A program made the position numbers and the translations under genes. This document shows positions 13,591 to 20,208 of a DNA stretch of 23,639 nt, piece by piece. Position 1 is the stretch's first letter. The number at the start of each line of letters is the position of its first letter. The notes beneath the pieces were generated by a model, which was not told the DNA's origin, made no database searches, and saw only the letters and a program-made list of their open reading frames with translations. Source of the DNA: Candidatus Desantisbacteria bacterium CG1_02_49_89 (GTDB lineage: Bacteria; Desantisbacteria; UBA1551); assembly GCA_001871075.1 (NCBI GenBank), contig MNUP01000101.1:1-23639 (forward strand), read 5' to 3'.

Positions 13591-15477
13591 TTACTCTTTA
13601 TGGAACGGTATCCACACCTGCATCTGCGATTCGCCGCGGTTCGCCCAGGCGTAATACGGTATGAATTTAGCTTCCGCTTTTTTCCTGGAGCCTGCTTTTC
13701 TTTCGCCTTTAGGGAGGTAAAGCGGTTTTATCTTTTTCCAGTCCGCCGGATAACTGACCCTGCCTTTTACAAGAATGATCCCGCCCAGCAGGTCTTTTTC
13801 AAAGCCGCACGAGAGCTTCGCGGATCCAAGCTCTATGTCAGGCACCGGGATCCCCGGATTATCCGTGCTTTCAACGCAGTAGACTACAGGACCCCTTTGT
13901 ATAGCAACCGCCCCTCTTGCAGAATCAAGCCTGGGGTGCGCCTCAATAAGAACGGCGGGCATTTCCAGGTCCAGGGTTACGCGATCGCCTTTTTTCCAGG
14001 TCCGGTTAAGGTTCAGGTATGAAGAAGGCCTGGCAGGCTTGCTGATTTTTTTATTGTTTATTGACACGGACGCCTTGCGGCACCAGCCCGGGATCCTGAG
14101 GAACAAAGAAAATTTCTTTTCCTGCTGCAAGCTAACGCTTATTTCTATCCTGCCGTCCCACGGAAAGGCGGTATTCTGCGCGAGCCTGACCTGCGCGCCG
14201 TCTGAAAGGCGGAAGCCGGCAGCTGACTCCCCGTAGAAATGCACCCATATCCCTTCCCTGCTGGTAGTATAGAAATAACCCGGCAGAGAGGCGAACATCC
14301 TCTGGACGTTGGGAGGGCAGCAGGTGCAGCCGTGCCATTCCAAACGTTCCTCTGAAACATGAGGCAGGTCTATATTTTTATCAAGCGATGCGAGCGGATT
14401 GGTATAGAAATATTTCACCCCGTCAAGCGATACTCCTGAAAGGAACCCGTTGTAAAGCACCCTTTCCGCGACATCAGCGAAACGGGCTTCCCCGGTCACG
14501 CAGAGCATCCTCCAGTTCCACATAAGGTTTGCGATCGCCGCGCACGTCTCGGCGTAGGCGCGCAGGTTCGGCAGCTCGTACGCCTGGCCGAAAGATTCCC
14601 ACACGTGGCGGGAACCCACGCCGCCCGTAATGAACATCTTGCGCATTGTAACGTCCTGCCACAGGGAATCAAGCGCCGCCCTGACCTGTTCGTCCCCTGT
14701 CTCGGCAACATAATCCGCGGCCCCGCAGCACAGGTAGCATGCCATCACCGAATGGCCTGAAGACGTAGGCCTGCGCGGTTCCATCTCCCTGTATCCGGGA
14801 AATTCATAGTTATCAAGAAGCTTCTTCGCGTATTCCAGGTATTCCTTTTTTCTCGTGGTCCTGTAAAGCTCCACCATTGCCATTTCAAGTTCAGGATGGT
14901 CCCTGTACATCTTTATTTCTTTATCCGGCCCAACATTTTCAACCCAGAAATCAGCCAGTTTCACGGCAACGTCAAAAAGATCTCTCTTTCCCGTTGCCCT
15001 GTAATGGGCGATCGCTGCCTGGATAAGGTGGCCTGAGCAGTAATATTCGTGGTTAAGCCCTCCGCCTTTCAGGCGTTCCGCAAGATGGGGCCCTGTGAAA
15101 TATGAATTAAGGTATCCGCTTGGCTCCTGGGCTCCGGCTATTGCTTCAACGGCCTTGCCTATCGCGTCAGAGATCTCGCGTGAAGGGCTTGTTTGCAGGA
15201 CAAATGACGCGGCTTCGATCCATTTATACAAATCGGAATCTGTGAAAAGCGGCCCCCTGCGCTCCGCCTGCTTTTTCCCTGAAGCTATAAGGAAATTGTC
15301 CGTTACCCCGTTCTCTTCAAGGAGCTTGAACAGCTTCATTATGCTCGCGTTCCTATTCGCGTCCAGGCGCGGTTTCCAGAAACCGCCCAGCTTCACCGCG
15401 TTGACCGGAATGGTCTTCAGTTTTGCGTTCGGGCTGTTGCTTGTGTCGATAACCCCGGCATCTTTCCAGTTCTCCAT
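13591..15477 (-). CDS. GH127 beta-L-arabinofuranosidase-like glycosidase
   Basis: 628 residues, the usual length for glycoside hydrolase family 127 (formerly DUF1680), whose characterised member HypBA1 removes beta-L-arabinofuranose from hydroxyproline-linked arabino-oligosaccharides of extensin. The N-terminal VKLGGFWKPRLDANRN and AGAQEPSGYLNSYF, GGLNHEYYCSGHLIQAAIAHYRATG (143-166), FITGGVGSRHVWESFGQAYELPN and YAETCAAIANLMW are family blocks of the (alpha/alpha)6 barrel. The zinc-thiolate site is intact: E310 and C312 in ETC, and C386-C387 in WHGCTCCPPN, where C386 corresponds to the nucleophilic cysteine. A beta-sandwich follows from about 430. No signal peptide is seen. AAGGGAG precedes the ATG. 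With the GH51 enzyme it gives the cell both alpha- and beta-arabinofuranosidase capacity, though the two genes are 11 kb apart. Confidence 0.93.
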   Translation of the reverse strand: MENWKDAGVIDTSNSPNAKLKTIPVNAVKLGGFWKPRLDANRNASIMKLFKLLEENGVTDNFLIASGKKQAERRGPLFTDSDLYKWIEAASFVLQTSPSREISDAIGKAVEAIAGAQEPSGYLNSYFTGPHLAERLKGGGLNHEYYCSGHLIQAAIAHYRATGKRDLFDVAVKLADFWVENVGPDKEIKMYRDHPELEMAMVELYRTTRKKEYLEYAKKLLDNYEFPGYREMEPRRPTSSGHSVMACYLCCGAADYVAETGDEQVRAALDSLWQDVTMRKMFITGGVGSRHVWESFGQAYELPNLRAYAETCAAIANLMWNWRMLCVTGEARFADVAERVLYNGFLSGVSLDGVKYFYTNPLASLDKNIDLPHVSEERLEWHGCTCCPPNVQRMFASLPGYFYTTSREGIWVHFYGESAAGFRLSDGAQVRLAQNTAFPWDGRIEISVSLQQEKKFSLFLRIPGWCRKASVSINNKKISKPARPSSYLNLNRTWKKGDRVTLDLEMPAVLIEAHPRLDSARGAVAIQRGPVVYCVESTDNPGIPVPDIELGSAKLSCGFEKDLLGGIILVKGRVSYPADWKKIKPLYLPKGERKAGSRKKAEAKFIPYYAWANRGESQMQVWIPFHKE

Positions 15478-15578
15478 ATATCTCCCTTTTATTTTTGATC
15501 AGAGCGATATAAAATTATCATAAGTCATAAGGTTTAAAAGCATATCAACGTGTCAGAACAAAAACAAGGAATATTATT

Positions 15579-15626
15579 GTAACTCAGGGCTTTAGCCCTG
15601 ATATCAAACCTGAAGGTTTGAGTTAC
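15579..15626. repeat. 48-bp dumbbell element, second full copy
   Basis: Arms GTAACTCA and TGAGTTAC, centre TGATATCA, left stem GGGCT/AGCCC around TT and right stem AACCT/AGGTT around GA. Same length and frame as 10510-10557 with paired changes in both stems. Confidence 0.92.
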
Positions 15627-15655
15627 AAAATCCTCAGTGAGCTCAGTGCCCTTCC

Positions 15656-15696
15656 GCCCCTTTGGGGCGAGACCTCGCCCCGAGAATAATCGGGGT
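15656..15696. repeat. GC-rich dumbbell element with GAGACCTC core
   Basis: GCCCC-TTT-GGGGC, core GAGACCTC (15669-15676), then GCCCCGA-GAATAA-TCGGGGT, bounded by GCCC and GGGC. Confidence 0.85.
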
Positions 15697-15718
15697 GGGC
15701 AGTGGCAAAAATGTTTTC

Positions 15719-15743
15719 TCCGTGCCTCAGTGTCTCCGTGGTG
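15719..15743. repeat. CCGTGCCTCAGTGTCTCCGTGG repeat entering queF
   Basis: A copy of the CTCCGTGCCT/CTCCGTGGT family. On the gene strand it encodes the last residues and stop of queF. Confidence 0.75.
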
Positions 15744-16152
15744 ATCTTTTCGTCTGTATGATCAGTAATTTCGGGAACCTGTAGCCTTTTTTACAGTGGC
15801 GCGCCGTAATGACCGTTTTGACGTTGCCGCGCGGGTTGAAATCCCCGGTAACCTCCACCCACCTCGGGCCCAGGGCTTTTACCAGGTCGTCAAGTATCCT
15901 GTTTACCGCTTCCTCGTGAGAAATATAAACGTTACGGAAACCGTTAATATACAGCTTGATCGATCTCAGCTCGACGATCTTCGTGTCCGGAATATACCTT
16001 ACTTTTATCGCGGCGAAATCCGGGTACCCGCTCCTGGGGCACAGGCAGGTAAATTCCGGCAGAGTTGTTTCTATCAGGTAGTCTCTTTTTTTGTTTTTAT
16101 TCGGCCACGTTTCCAATTTTGCTTTCTTTATCTCTTTTTCCCCGTATTTCAT
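15727..16152 (-). CDS. queF: NADPH-dependent 7-cyano-7-deazaguanine reductase (preQ0 nitrile reductase)
   Basis: 141-residue unimodular QueF, which reduces the nitrile of preQ0 to the amine preQ1 for queuosine in tRNA. The active-site cysteine is C38 in [13 protein letters not shown] and the conserved aspartate is D45 in the same block. The family motif normally written E(S/L)K(S/A)xK(L/Y)(Y/F/W) appears as [14 protein letters not shown] (61-74), with arginine in place of the first lysine. [10 protein letters not shown] and the [11 protein letters not shown] block follow. The start at 16152 is chosen because GGAGG lies 4 bases ahead; longer versions would read into a 7-bp repeat array. The C-terminal tail TKRSPRRH is encoded by a CCGTGG-type repeat and is not part of the fold. 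No other queuosine genes are in the window. Confidence 0.93.
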   Translation of the reverse strand: MKYGEKEIKKAKLETWPNKNKKRDYLIETTLPEFTCLCPRSGYPDFAAIKVRYIPDTKIVELRSIKLYINGFRNVYISHEEAVNRILDDLVKALGPRWVEVTGDFNPRGNVKTVITARHCKKGYRFPKLLIIQTKRSPRRH

Positions 16153-16167
16153 TATGCCTCCGCGGCA

Positions 16168-16342
16168 CATCGAACGTCGTGAGTCTTTCGTCGTGCGTTT
16201 CACGTCGTACGTCGAGCGTCTTACGTCGTGCGTTTCACGTCGAATGTCGTACGTCTTGCGTCGTGCGTATAAGCCTTTAAAACGTACGACTTACGACGTA
16301 TGACGATATTTACGTACGACTTACGACATACGGCTTACGACG
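16168..16342. repeat. long inverted pair of 7-bp arrays, unit CGTCNNN
   Basis: Fifteen 7-bp units run without a break from 16168 to 16272 (CATCGAA, CGTCGTG, AGTCTTT, CGTCGTG, CGTTTCA, CGTCGTA, CGTCGAG, CGTCTTA, and so on). After a short spacer the complementary units follow (ACGTACG, ACTTACG, ACGTATG, ACGTACG, ACTTACG, ACATACG, GCTTACG). The TAA stop of the next gene lies in the unit GCTTACG. Confidence 0.93.
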
Positions 16343-16796
16343 ATTTCTTAAAGATGCCCATCCAGTTCTTACCGAATTTTTTGAAAAGCGTGATCCTGCC
16401 GGTTATTTTCGGCGATTCTATGTCAAACTGGATCTCCCGACCCCACTTGATCTCGGTCCAAAAACCCTTTGCGTATACCTTAACTGTTCCGGCGCCGTAT
16501 TCGCCGTCAGGGATGGTTCCTTCCCATTCCATATAGTCAACCGGGTGGTCTTCAACCGGAATAAAAAGGAACTTGTCCCCGTCTTTCAGTTCTTTGCGCA
16601 CAACAAATGATTTCGCTACCCCGTCCTTTTCAAGCCGCCAGTCATAGTGCAGGCCCGCCTTCTTCGCGTTATGCTCCTGTATTGTAAATTTTGCCTTTTG
16701 CCCAGCAGCCGGGCGGACTGCTACCTCTGCTTTCGGCTCTTTCGTCTTTTTAAAATCTCTTTTCTTCTTATATTCTTTCAGTTTCTCTTCTTTCAT
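16335..16796 (-). CDS. stand-alone LigD 3'-phosphoesterase domain protein
   Basis: 153 residues matching only the 3'-phosphoesterase module of LigD, which removes 3'-phosphates and terminal ribonucleotides during non-homologous end joining. A basic, lysine-rich N-terminus (1-35) leads into FTIQEHNAKKAGLHYDWRLEKDGV with H42, H50, D52 and R54, then EDHPVDYMEWEG with H84 and Y88, and PDGEYGAGTVKVYAKG. These correspond to the metal and phosphate ligands described for the Pseudomonas LigD domain. No ligase, polymerase or Ku gene is seen here. The 37-base gap to the flavoprotein gene upstream is entirely a 7-bp AAAGTTG-type array and there is no good Shine-Dalgarno site. The stop codon lies in a CGTCNNN array. 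Single-domain versions occur in archaea and various bacteria. Confidence 0.9.
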   Translation of the reverse strand: MKEEKLKEYKKKRDFKKTKEPKAEVAVRPAAGQKAKFTIQEHNAKKAGLHYDWRLEKDGVAKSFVVRKELKDGDKFLFIPVEDHPVDYMEWEGTIPDGEYGAGTVKVYAKGFWTEIKWGREIQFDIESPKITGRITLFKKFGKNWMGIFKKSS

Positions 16797-16841
16797 CTTT
16801 AATTTTTAACCTTCAACCTTTAACTTTCAACTTTTAACTGT
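16797..16841. repeat. 7-bp tandem array AACYTTN between flavoprotein and LigD-type genes
   Basis: After CTTTAATTTTT come the units AACCTTC, AACCTTT, AACTTTC, AACTTTT, AACTGTT. The array fills the whole gap and also encodes the final residues and TAA of the flavoprotein gene. Confidence 0.92.
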
Positions 16842-18138
16842 TTCTAGAGGCCGATTCCCCCGCAAGCCTGCCTGTGGAAAATGCCATCTGCAGGTTATAC
16901 CCGCCTGTGGGCGCGTCCAGGTCCACGACCTCGCCCGCGAAATACAGGCCCTTCACTATCTTCGATTCCATCGTGCGGTTATCTATTTCCTCAAGCGCAA
17001 TCCCCCCGCTTGTTATTATCGCCTCTTCTATGGGCCGTGTTTTGCTTATTTCAAACGGCAGGGCTTTCAGCAGTTCCGCGAGATACCGCCTTTCTTTTCT
17101 CGTGATAGTGTTCGCGGGCTTGTCTTCAGGGATGAAGGAAAATCTCACGATAACGGGTATAAGGCTTTTCGGCAGGAGGTCGTCAAGGGAATTGCCGAAG
17201 GTCTTGTTGCTGTATTTAATGAGATCCCTCCGCAGCCTCTGGTCCAGTTTCTCCAGGTCCAGGGCGGGTTTCAGGTCTATTATCAGGACAACGCTGCTCC
17301 TTTCAACAGAATCCTTTTTATCTCCCCCTTCAGAAAAGGGGGATAAAGGGGGATTTTTGTTCGCAAGCCACTTGCCTATTTTTTTGCTCATCGAAAGGAT
17401 TATGGGCCCCGAAACCCCGAAATGCGTGAAAAGCATATCCCCGAATTCTTCCGCTATCTTCTTGTAGCTGCATTTAGCGGTAACCCTGACGTTTTCCAGG
17501 GAAAGCCCCTGCAATTCCTTCGGCCATTCCTCTTTTGTCTCGAGCGGCACAAGCGCCGGCCTGAGTTCAGTTATCGTGTGGCCGTGCTTTTTCGCGATCT
17601 TGTAACCGTCTCCTGTGGAGCCGGTGCCCGGATACGACACCCCCCCCGTGCATAGTATCACGCTGCTGCACCCTATGGCTTCGTCCGCCTTTGTTTTTAC
17701 CGCGCTGACCCTGCCTTTGCGCACCACCAGGTCTTTCACCCTGGTTTCATACAGCAGGTTGACCCTCCCGCTCTTCATATAATTGAGCAGCGCCTTATGG
17801 ATATCCTCGGATCTGTCGGAAGCCGGAAAAACCCTGCCTCCCCTTTCGACCTTTGACTTTACGCCCAGCCCTTCAAAGAACTTTTTCAGGTCCTCGTTGA
17901 AAAAATTGAAAAACGCGGGATATAAAAAATTCCCTTTATTGCCGAATTCCCTGATGAACGCGTCAAGCTCCGCGGAGTTGGTGAAGTTGCACCTGTCTTT
18001 TCCCGTAATAAGGAGCTTTTTCCCCGGTGACTCGGTCTTTTCAAGCAGGAAAGCCTCTGCTCCCCGCTCAGCCGCCCTTCCGGCGGCCATCATTCCGGCC
18101 GCACCTCCGCCCACTACGATTACCTTTGCTTGTTTCAT
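16834..18138 (-). CDS. BaiN/HI0933-family NAD(P)/FAD-dependent oxidoreductase
   Basis: About 434-residue flavoprotein of the HI0933/YhiN/BaiN family. Seen: the FAD-binding VIVVGGGAAGMMAAGRAAERG near the N-terminus, KLLITGKDRCNFTNSA, FFEGLGVKSKVERGGRVFPASD, VILCTGGVSYPGTGSTGDGY, FTHFGVSGPIILSMS, and the C-terminal GLYFAGEVVDLDAPTGGYNLQMAFSTGRLAG. BaiN acts in bile-acid dehydroxylation in gut clostridia, but most members have no known substrate. The ATG at 18138 is preferred: it has CGGA ahead, while the ATG at 18150 lies in a CGTC-type array. An insertion at 17320-17358, in the loop before VLIIDLKPALDLE, is a copy of a CCCCCTTT intergenic repeat read in frame as KNPPLSPFSEGGD. The last residues and stop come from a 7-bp array. 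Confidence 0.92.
   Translation of the reverse strand: MKQAKVIVVGGGAAGMMAAGRAAERGAEAFLLEKTESPGKKLLITGKDRCNFTNSAELDAFIREFGNKGNFLYPAFFNFFNEDLKKFFEGLGVKSKVERGGRVFPASDRSEDIHKALLNYMKSGRVNLLYETRVKDLVVRKGRVSAVKTKADEAIGCSSVILCTGGVSYPGTGSTGDGYKIAKKHGHTITELRPALVPLETKEEWPKELQGLSLENVRVTAKCSYKKIAEEFGDMLFTHFGVSGPIILSMSKKIGKWLANKNPPLSPFSEGGDKKDSVERSSVVLIIDLKPALDLEKLDQRLRRDLIKYSNKTFGNSLDDLLPKSLIPVIVRFSFIPEDKPANTITRKERRYLAELLKALPFEISKTRPIEEAIITSGGIALEEIDNRTMESKIVKGLYFAGEVVDLDAPTGGYNLQMAFSTGRLAGESASRNS
17320..17358 (-). repeat. CCCCCTTT hairpin repeat inside the flavoprotein gene, copy 2
   Basis: On the gene strand AAATCCCCCTTTATCCCCC then TTTTCTGAAGGGGGAGAT, matching 456-491 except at a few bases. It keeps the frame open and adds about 13 residues rich in proline and glycine. 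Confidence 0.85.
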
Positions 18139-18144
18139 ATATTC

Positions 18145-18247
18145 CGTCATACGTCGGACGTCATACGTCGTGCGTAAATGCCGTCATACGTCGTAAGTCG
18201 TACGTTTTAAAGATTTATACGTATGACGTAAGACGTACGACGTTCGA
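18145..18247. repeat. inverted pair of 7-bp arrays, unit CGTCNNN
   Basis: CGTCATA, CGTCGGA, CGTCATA, CGTCGTG, CGTAAATGC, CGTCATA, CGTCGTA, AGTCGTA, CGTTTTA, then after a spacer CGTATGA, CGTAAGA, CGTACGA, CGTTCGA. It runs from the flavoprotein start to the base next to the radical SAM stop codon. Confidence 0.92.
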
Positions 18248-19615
18248 CTATTTTTTATTCAGATCACGCGCGAGATCTTTAAGCTGCTGTAATTTGCCCC
18301 AGTCTTTCACCCCATAAAGCGGGAAAATGGAATTGTTGTGCAGGAGCGGGTCGTTGAATTCGAATTTGTTATCCTGCCAGTCCCGCGTGCCGGGTATGGG
18401 CGAGTATTCGGAAAGGAACACCTTCACGCCCAGGTCCGAGGCGAATATTATTGAATCCCTGACCTCGTCAAGGTCCTGCCCCGGCATTCCCATCATCACA
18501 TACGCGCCTGTCTCTCCCTGTTTATAGCCTGCCCCGTACAGATCTTTAACTGCTTTTTCAAATTCTTTGTTTGTTACCTTCGCGCCTGTTTCTTTCTGTC
18601 TTTTTTCGCTTGAGGTCTCAAGGCTGAGGCGCGGCTGTATAAAATCCGCGCGCCGCATCAGTTCCGCGATGCCTTCTGAAACGTATCTCGCGTGGAGCCC
18701 GTTTGGGGTATGCAGGCCGCAGTTTATCTTCCTTTTTAACAGTTCCTTTAAGATCACGGCTATATGGTTCCCGGCATTGAATAAAAGCGCATCGTCATAA
18801 AAAGCGAAATCCTTTATGCCTTTCTTAAAGAAAAATTCTATTTCATTTGCGACGCTTAACGGCTCGCGCTGGCTGAAATTCTTTGCCAGCAGTCCGGCAG
18901 CGCAGTAGGTGCACCTGAAAGGGCAGCCCCAGGAGGTCCTGATCGCGGCGTATTCCGGTTCCGGGTAAAGGTCGTAGGCGGGAGTGAGAGATTGCCCGCC
19001 CCGATATCCATCGGGGCGAGGTCTCGCCCCGGCTGAAACCGGGGCGGAAAGATTGTCCCGAAGGGACCCCTTTGGGGAAAGATTGAAATCCTTACCTGCA
19101 AGCTTAAATACTTTTTCTGCTATCTTAAAGATATCTCCGCCGGGGAAGACTTCGGCTCCGGAGTATTTCCGCGCGTGCTCTTCGCATATCGTGGCGTAAA
19201 CGCCTCCCAGCAAAACCGGAACACCCCTGAATTTCCGCTTTAAAACCTCTATTGCCTTGAACGCGCCAGGGTACCAGTATGTCATTCCGGAGCTTACAAG
19301 CACTATATCGGGATCTTTGCCTTCAAGTTCATTTTCAAAGAGCCGGACCGGTATACCGTACCTTTTATATTTGCGCGGGATATGCCTGAGCGCCAATGGT
19401 TTTTCGATCTCTTCCCTGTAATACTGCCCGCATCCAAAATCTTCATCTTTCCTGAAATCCAGGCCCGGATGTTTACGGTCAAGGCAATCTATCAGGCTGA
19501 CCTTGCAGCCGGCTTTCCTGAGCGCGTCAGCGATATATAAAAGCCCCAGCGGTTTTGCCCACAGGTCAAAGGCGGCAAAATCATAGATCCATGGATTGAT
19601 AAGCAAAACATTCAT
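18248..19615 (-). CDS. B12-binding-domain radical SAM protein
   Basis: 455 residues. The N-terminal half (1-175) looks like a cobalamin-binding Rossmann domain (MNVLLINPWIYDFAAFD..., KPLGLLYIADALRKAG, DIVLVSSGMTYWYPG, VPVLLGGVYATI). The radical SAM core carries the 4Fe-4S motif C231-x3-C235-x2-C238 in TSWGCPFRCTYCAAGLL, followed by FAFYDDALLFN, QPRLSLETSSEKRQKETG and GAYVMMGMPGQDLDEV. Members make methylations, ring changes or other radical modifications; the substrate here is unknown. Between the two domains (about residues 182-209) lies a GC-rich dumbbell repeat and two small hairpins read in frame, giving a glycine/proline/arginine-rich linker. The ribosome-binding site is weak (GGATTAAG). 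The stop codon TAG directly borders a CGTC-type array. Confidence 0.9.
   Translation of the reverse strand: MNVLLINPWIYDFAAFDLWAKPLGLLYIADALRKAGCKVSLIDCLDRKHPGLDFRKDEDFGCGQYYREEIEKPLALRHIPRKYKRYGIPVRLFENELEGKDPDIVLVSSGMTYWYPGAFKAIEVLKRKFRGVPVLLGGVYATICEEHARKYSGAEVFPGGDIFKIAEKVFKLAGKDFNLSPKGSLRDNLSAPVSAGARPRPDGYRGGQSLTPAYDLYPEPEYAAIRTSWGCPFRCTYCAAGLLAKNFSQREPLSVANEIEFFFKKGIKDFAFYDDALLFNAGNHIAVILKELLKRKINCGLHTPNGLHARYVSEGIAELMRRADFIQPRLSLETSSEKRQKETGAKVTNKEFEKAVKDLYGAGYKQGETGAYVMMGMPGQDLDEVRDSIIFASDLGVKVFLSEYSPIPGTRDWQDNKFEFNDPLLHNNSIFPLYGVKDWGKLQQLKDLARDLNKK
18994..19077 (-). repeat. GC-rich dumbbell element in frame inside the radical SAM gene
   Basis: GCCCCGAT-ATCC-ATCGGGGC (18998-19017), core GAGGTCTC (19018-19025), GCCCCGG-CTGAAA-CCGGGGC (19026-19045), then TCCC-GAA-GGGA and CCCC-TTT-GGGG (19056-19077). 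About 84 bases, a multiple of three, with the reading frame preserved. Confidence 0.9.
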
Positions 19616-19618
19616 TCG

Positions 19619-19658
19619 AGCTTAATCCGTGTAATCTTATTTAAAATCTGTGTAATCA
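19619..19658. repeat. ATCCGTGTAATC repeat between two genes
   Basis: TTAATCCGTGTAATCTTAT then TTAAAATCTGTGTAATCAGG: two units of about 20 bases. On the gene strand the second begins TGATTACACAG, and its TGA is the stop of the small membrane protein. Confidence 0.8.
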
Positions 19659-20093
19659 GGCATCGGCTTTTTGCGGCGCCTCTTTCTTGATCCAGAACAC
19701 GTAAAATGGTTTTGCGCCTAAGCATACGAAAAGCAGCGCCAGCCACCTTGTCCGCAAAAGCAGCGCCTGCGGAATGATCCTGATAAGTATAAGCAGGCCA
19801 AAAATAAACGCGAAATGCGCGTTCATAAGGTCGGAAAAAGTAAATCTCTGTATCCTCCTGTCATACTGCCTGCCGGTTTCGGGATTTACCCTTCCCTCTT
19901 TGGCCCAATATATATAAAGCGATATGACGGCGAACAACGCGCACAGCGGTATAGTCCATTCCAGCCCCACTCCCAGTATTGAGGGAAATGCCTTTATGAG
20001 CGCGATGCAGAGGAATGTCACTGCGGCCTGCGACAGCTTCTCGTCAAGCAGATTGAGCTTTTTCACCCTTCTGTCCAGATCAGCCATGCACAT
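19656..20093 (-). CDS. small integral membrane protein of unknown function
   Basis: 145 residues, not recognised. A charged N-terminus (MCMADLDRRVKKLNLLDEKLSQ, shown here only as its first turn) precedes four hydrophobic segments near 24-43, 46-64, 91-108 and 112-131, with a basic RVNPETGRQYDRRIQR loop between the second and third. The C-terminus WIKKEAPQKADA is charged. GGAG lies 7 bases before the first ATG, which decides the start over the ATG two codons later. It lies 40 bases upstream of the radical SAM gene and 115 after the hypothetical gene, so co-transcription with the radical SAM gene is possible. A role as a membrane anchor or partner is only a guess from position. Confidence 0.8.
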   Translation of the reverse strand: MCMADLDRRVKKLNLLDEKLSQAAVTFLCIALIKAFPSILGVGLEWTIPLCALFAVISLYIYWAKEGRVNPETGRQYDRRIQRFTFSDLMNAHFAFIFGLLILIRIIPQALLLRTRWLALLFVCLGAKPFYVFWIKKEAPQKADA

Positions 20094-20110
20094 GTTCTCT
20101 CTCCTTAATC

Positions 20111-20206
20111 AGTTTATAAAGTTTACAAAGTTTATAGAGTTTATAAAGTCTTATGATTTAAACAAACTATGTAAACTGTGTAAACTCTGTCAACTCTGTA
20201 AACTAT
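20111..20206. repeat. inverted pair of 9-bp arrays, AGTTTAYAR and GTAAACTNT
   Basis: Left arm: AGTTTATAA, AGTTTACAA, AGTTTATAG, AGTTTATAA (20111-20146). Right arm: GTAAACTGT, GTAAACTCT, GTCAACTCT, GTAAACTAT (20171-20206). The arms are complementary and separated by 24 bases, so a long imperfect hairpin can form. It ends 2 bases before the stop of the hypothetical gene. Confidence 0.93.
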
Positions 20207-20208
20207 TT

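Noticed and set aside
16153-16203. Longer queF starting upstream of 16152
   Set aside because: The extra residues would be translated from the 7-bp array; GGAGG sits right before the ATG at 16152.
16168-16342. CRISPR array
   Set aside because: Units are only 7 bp with no 25-40 bp spacers, and no cas genes are present.
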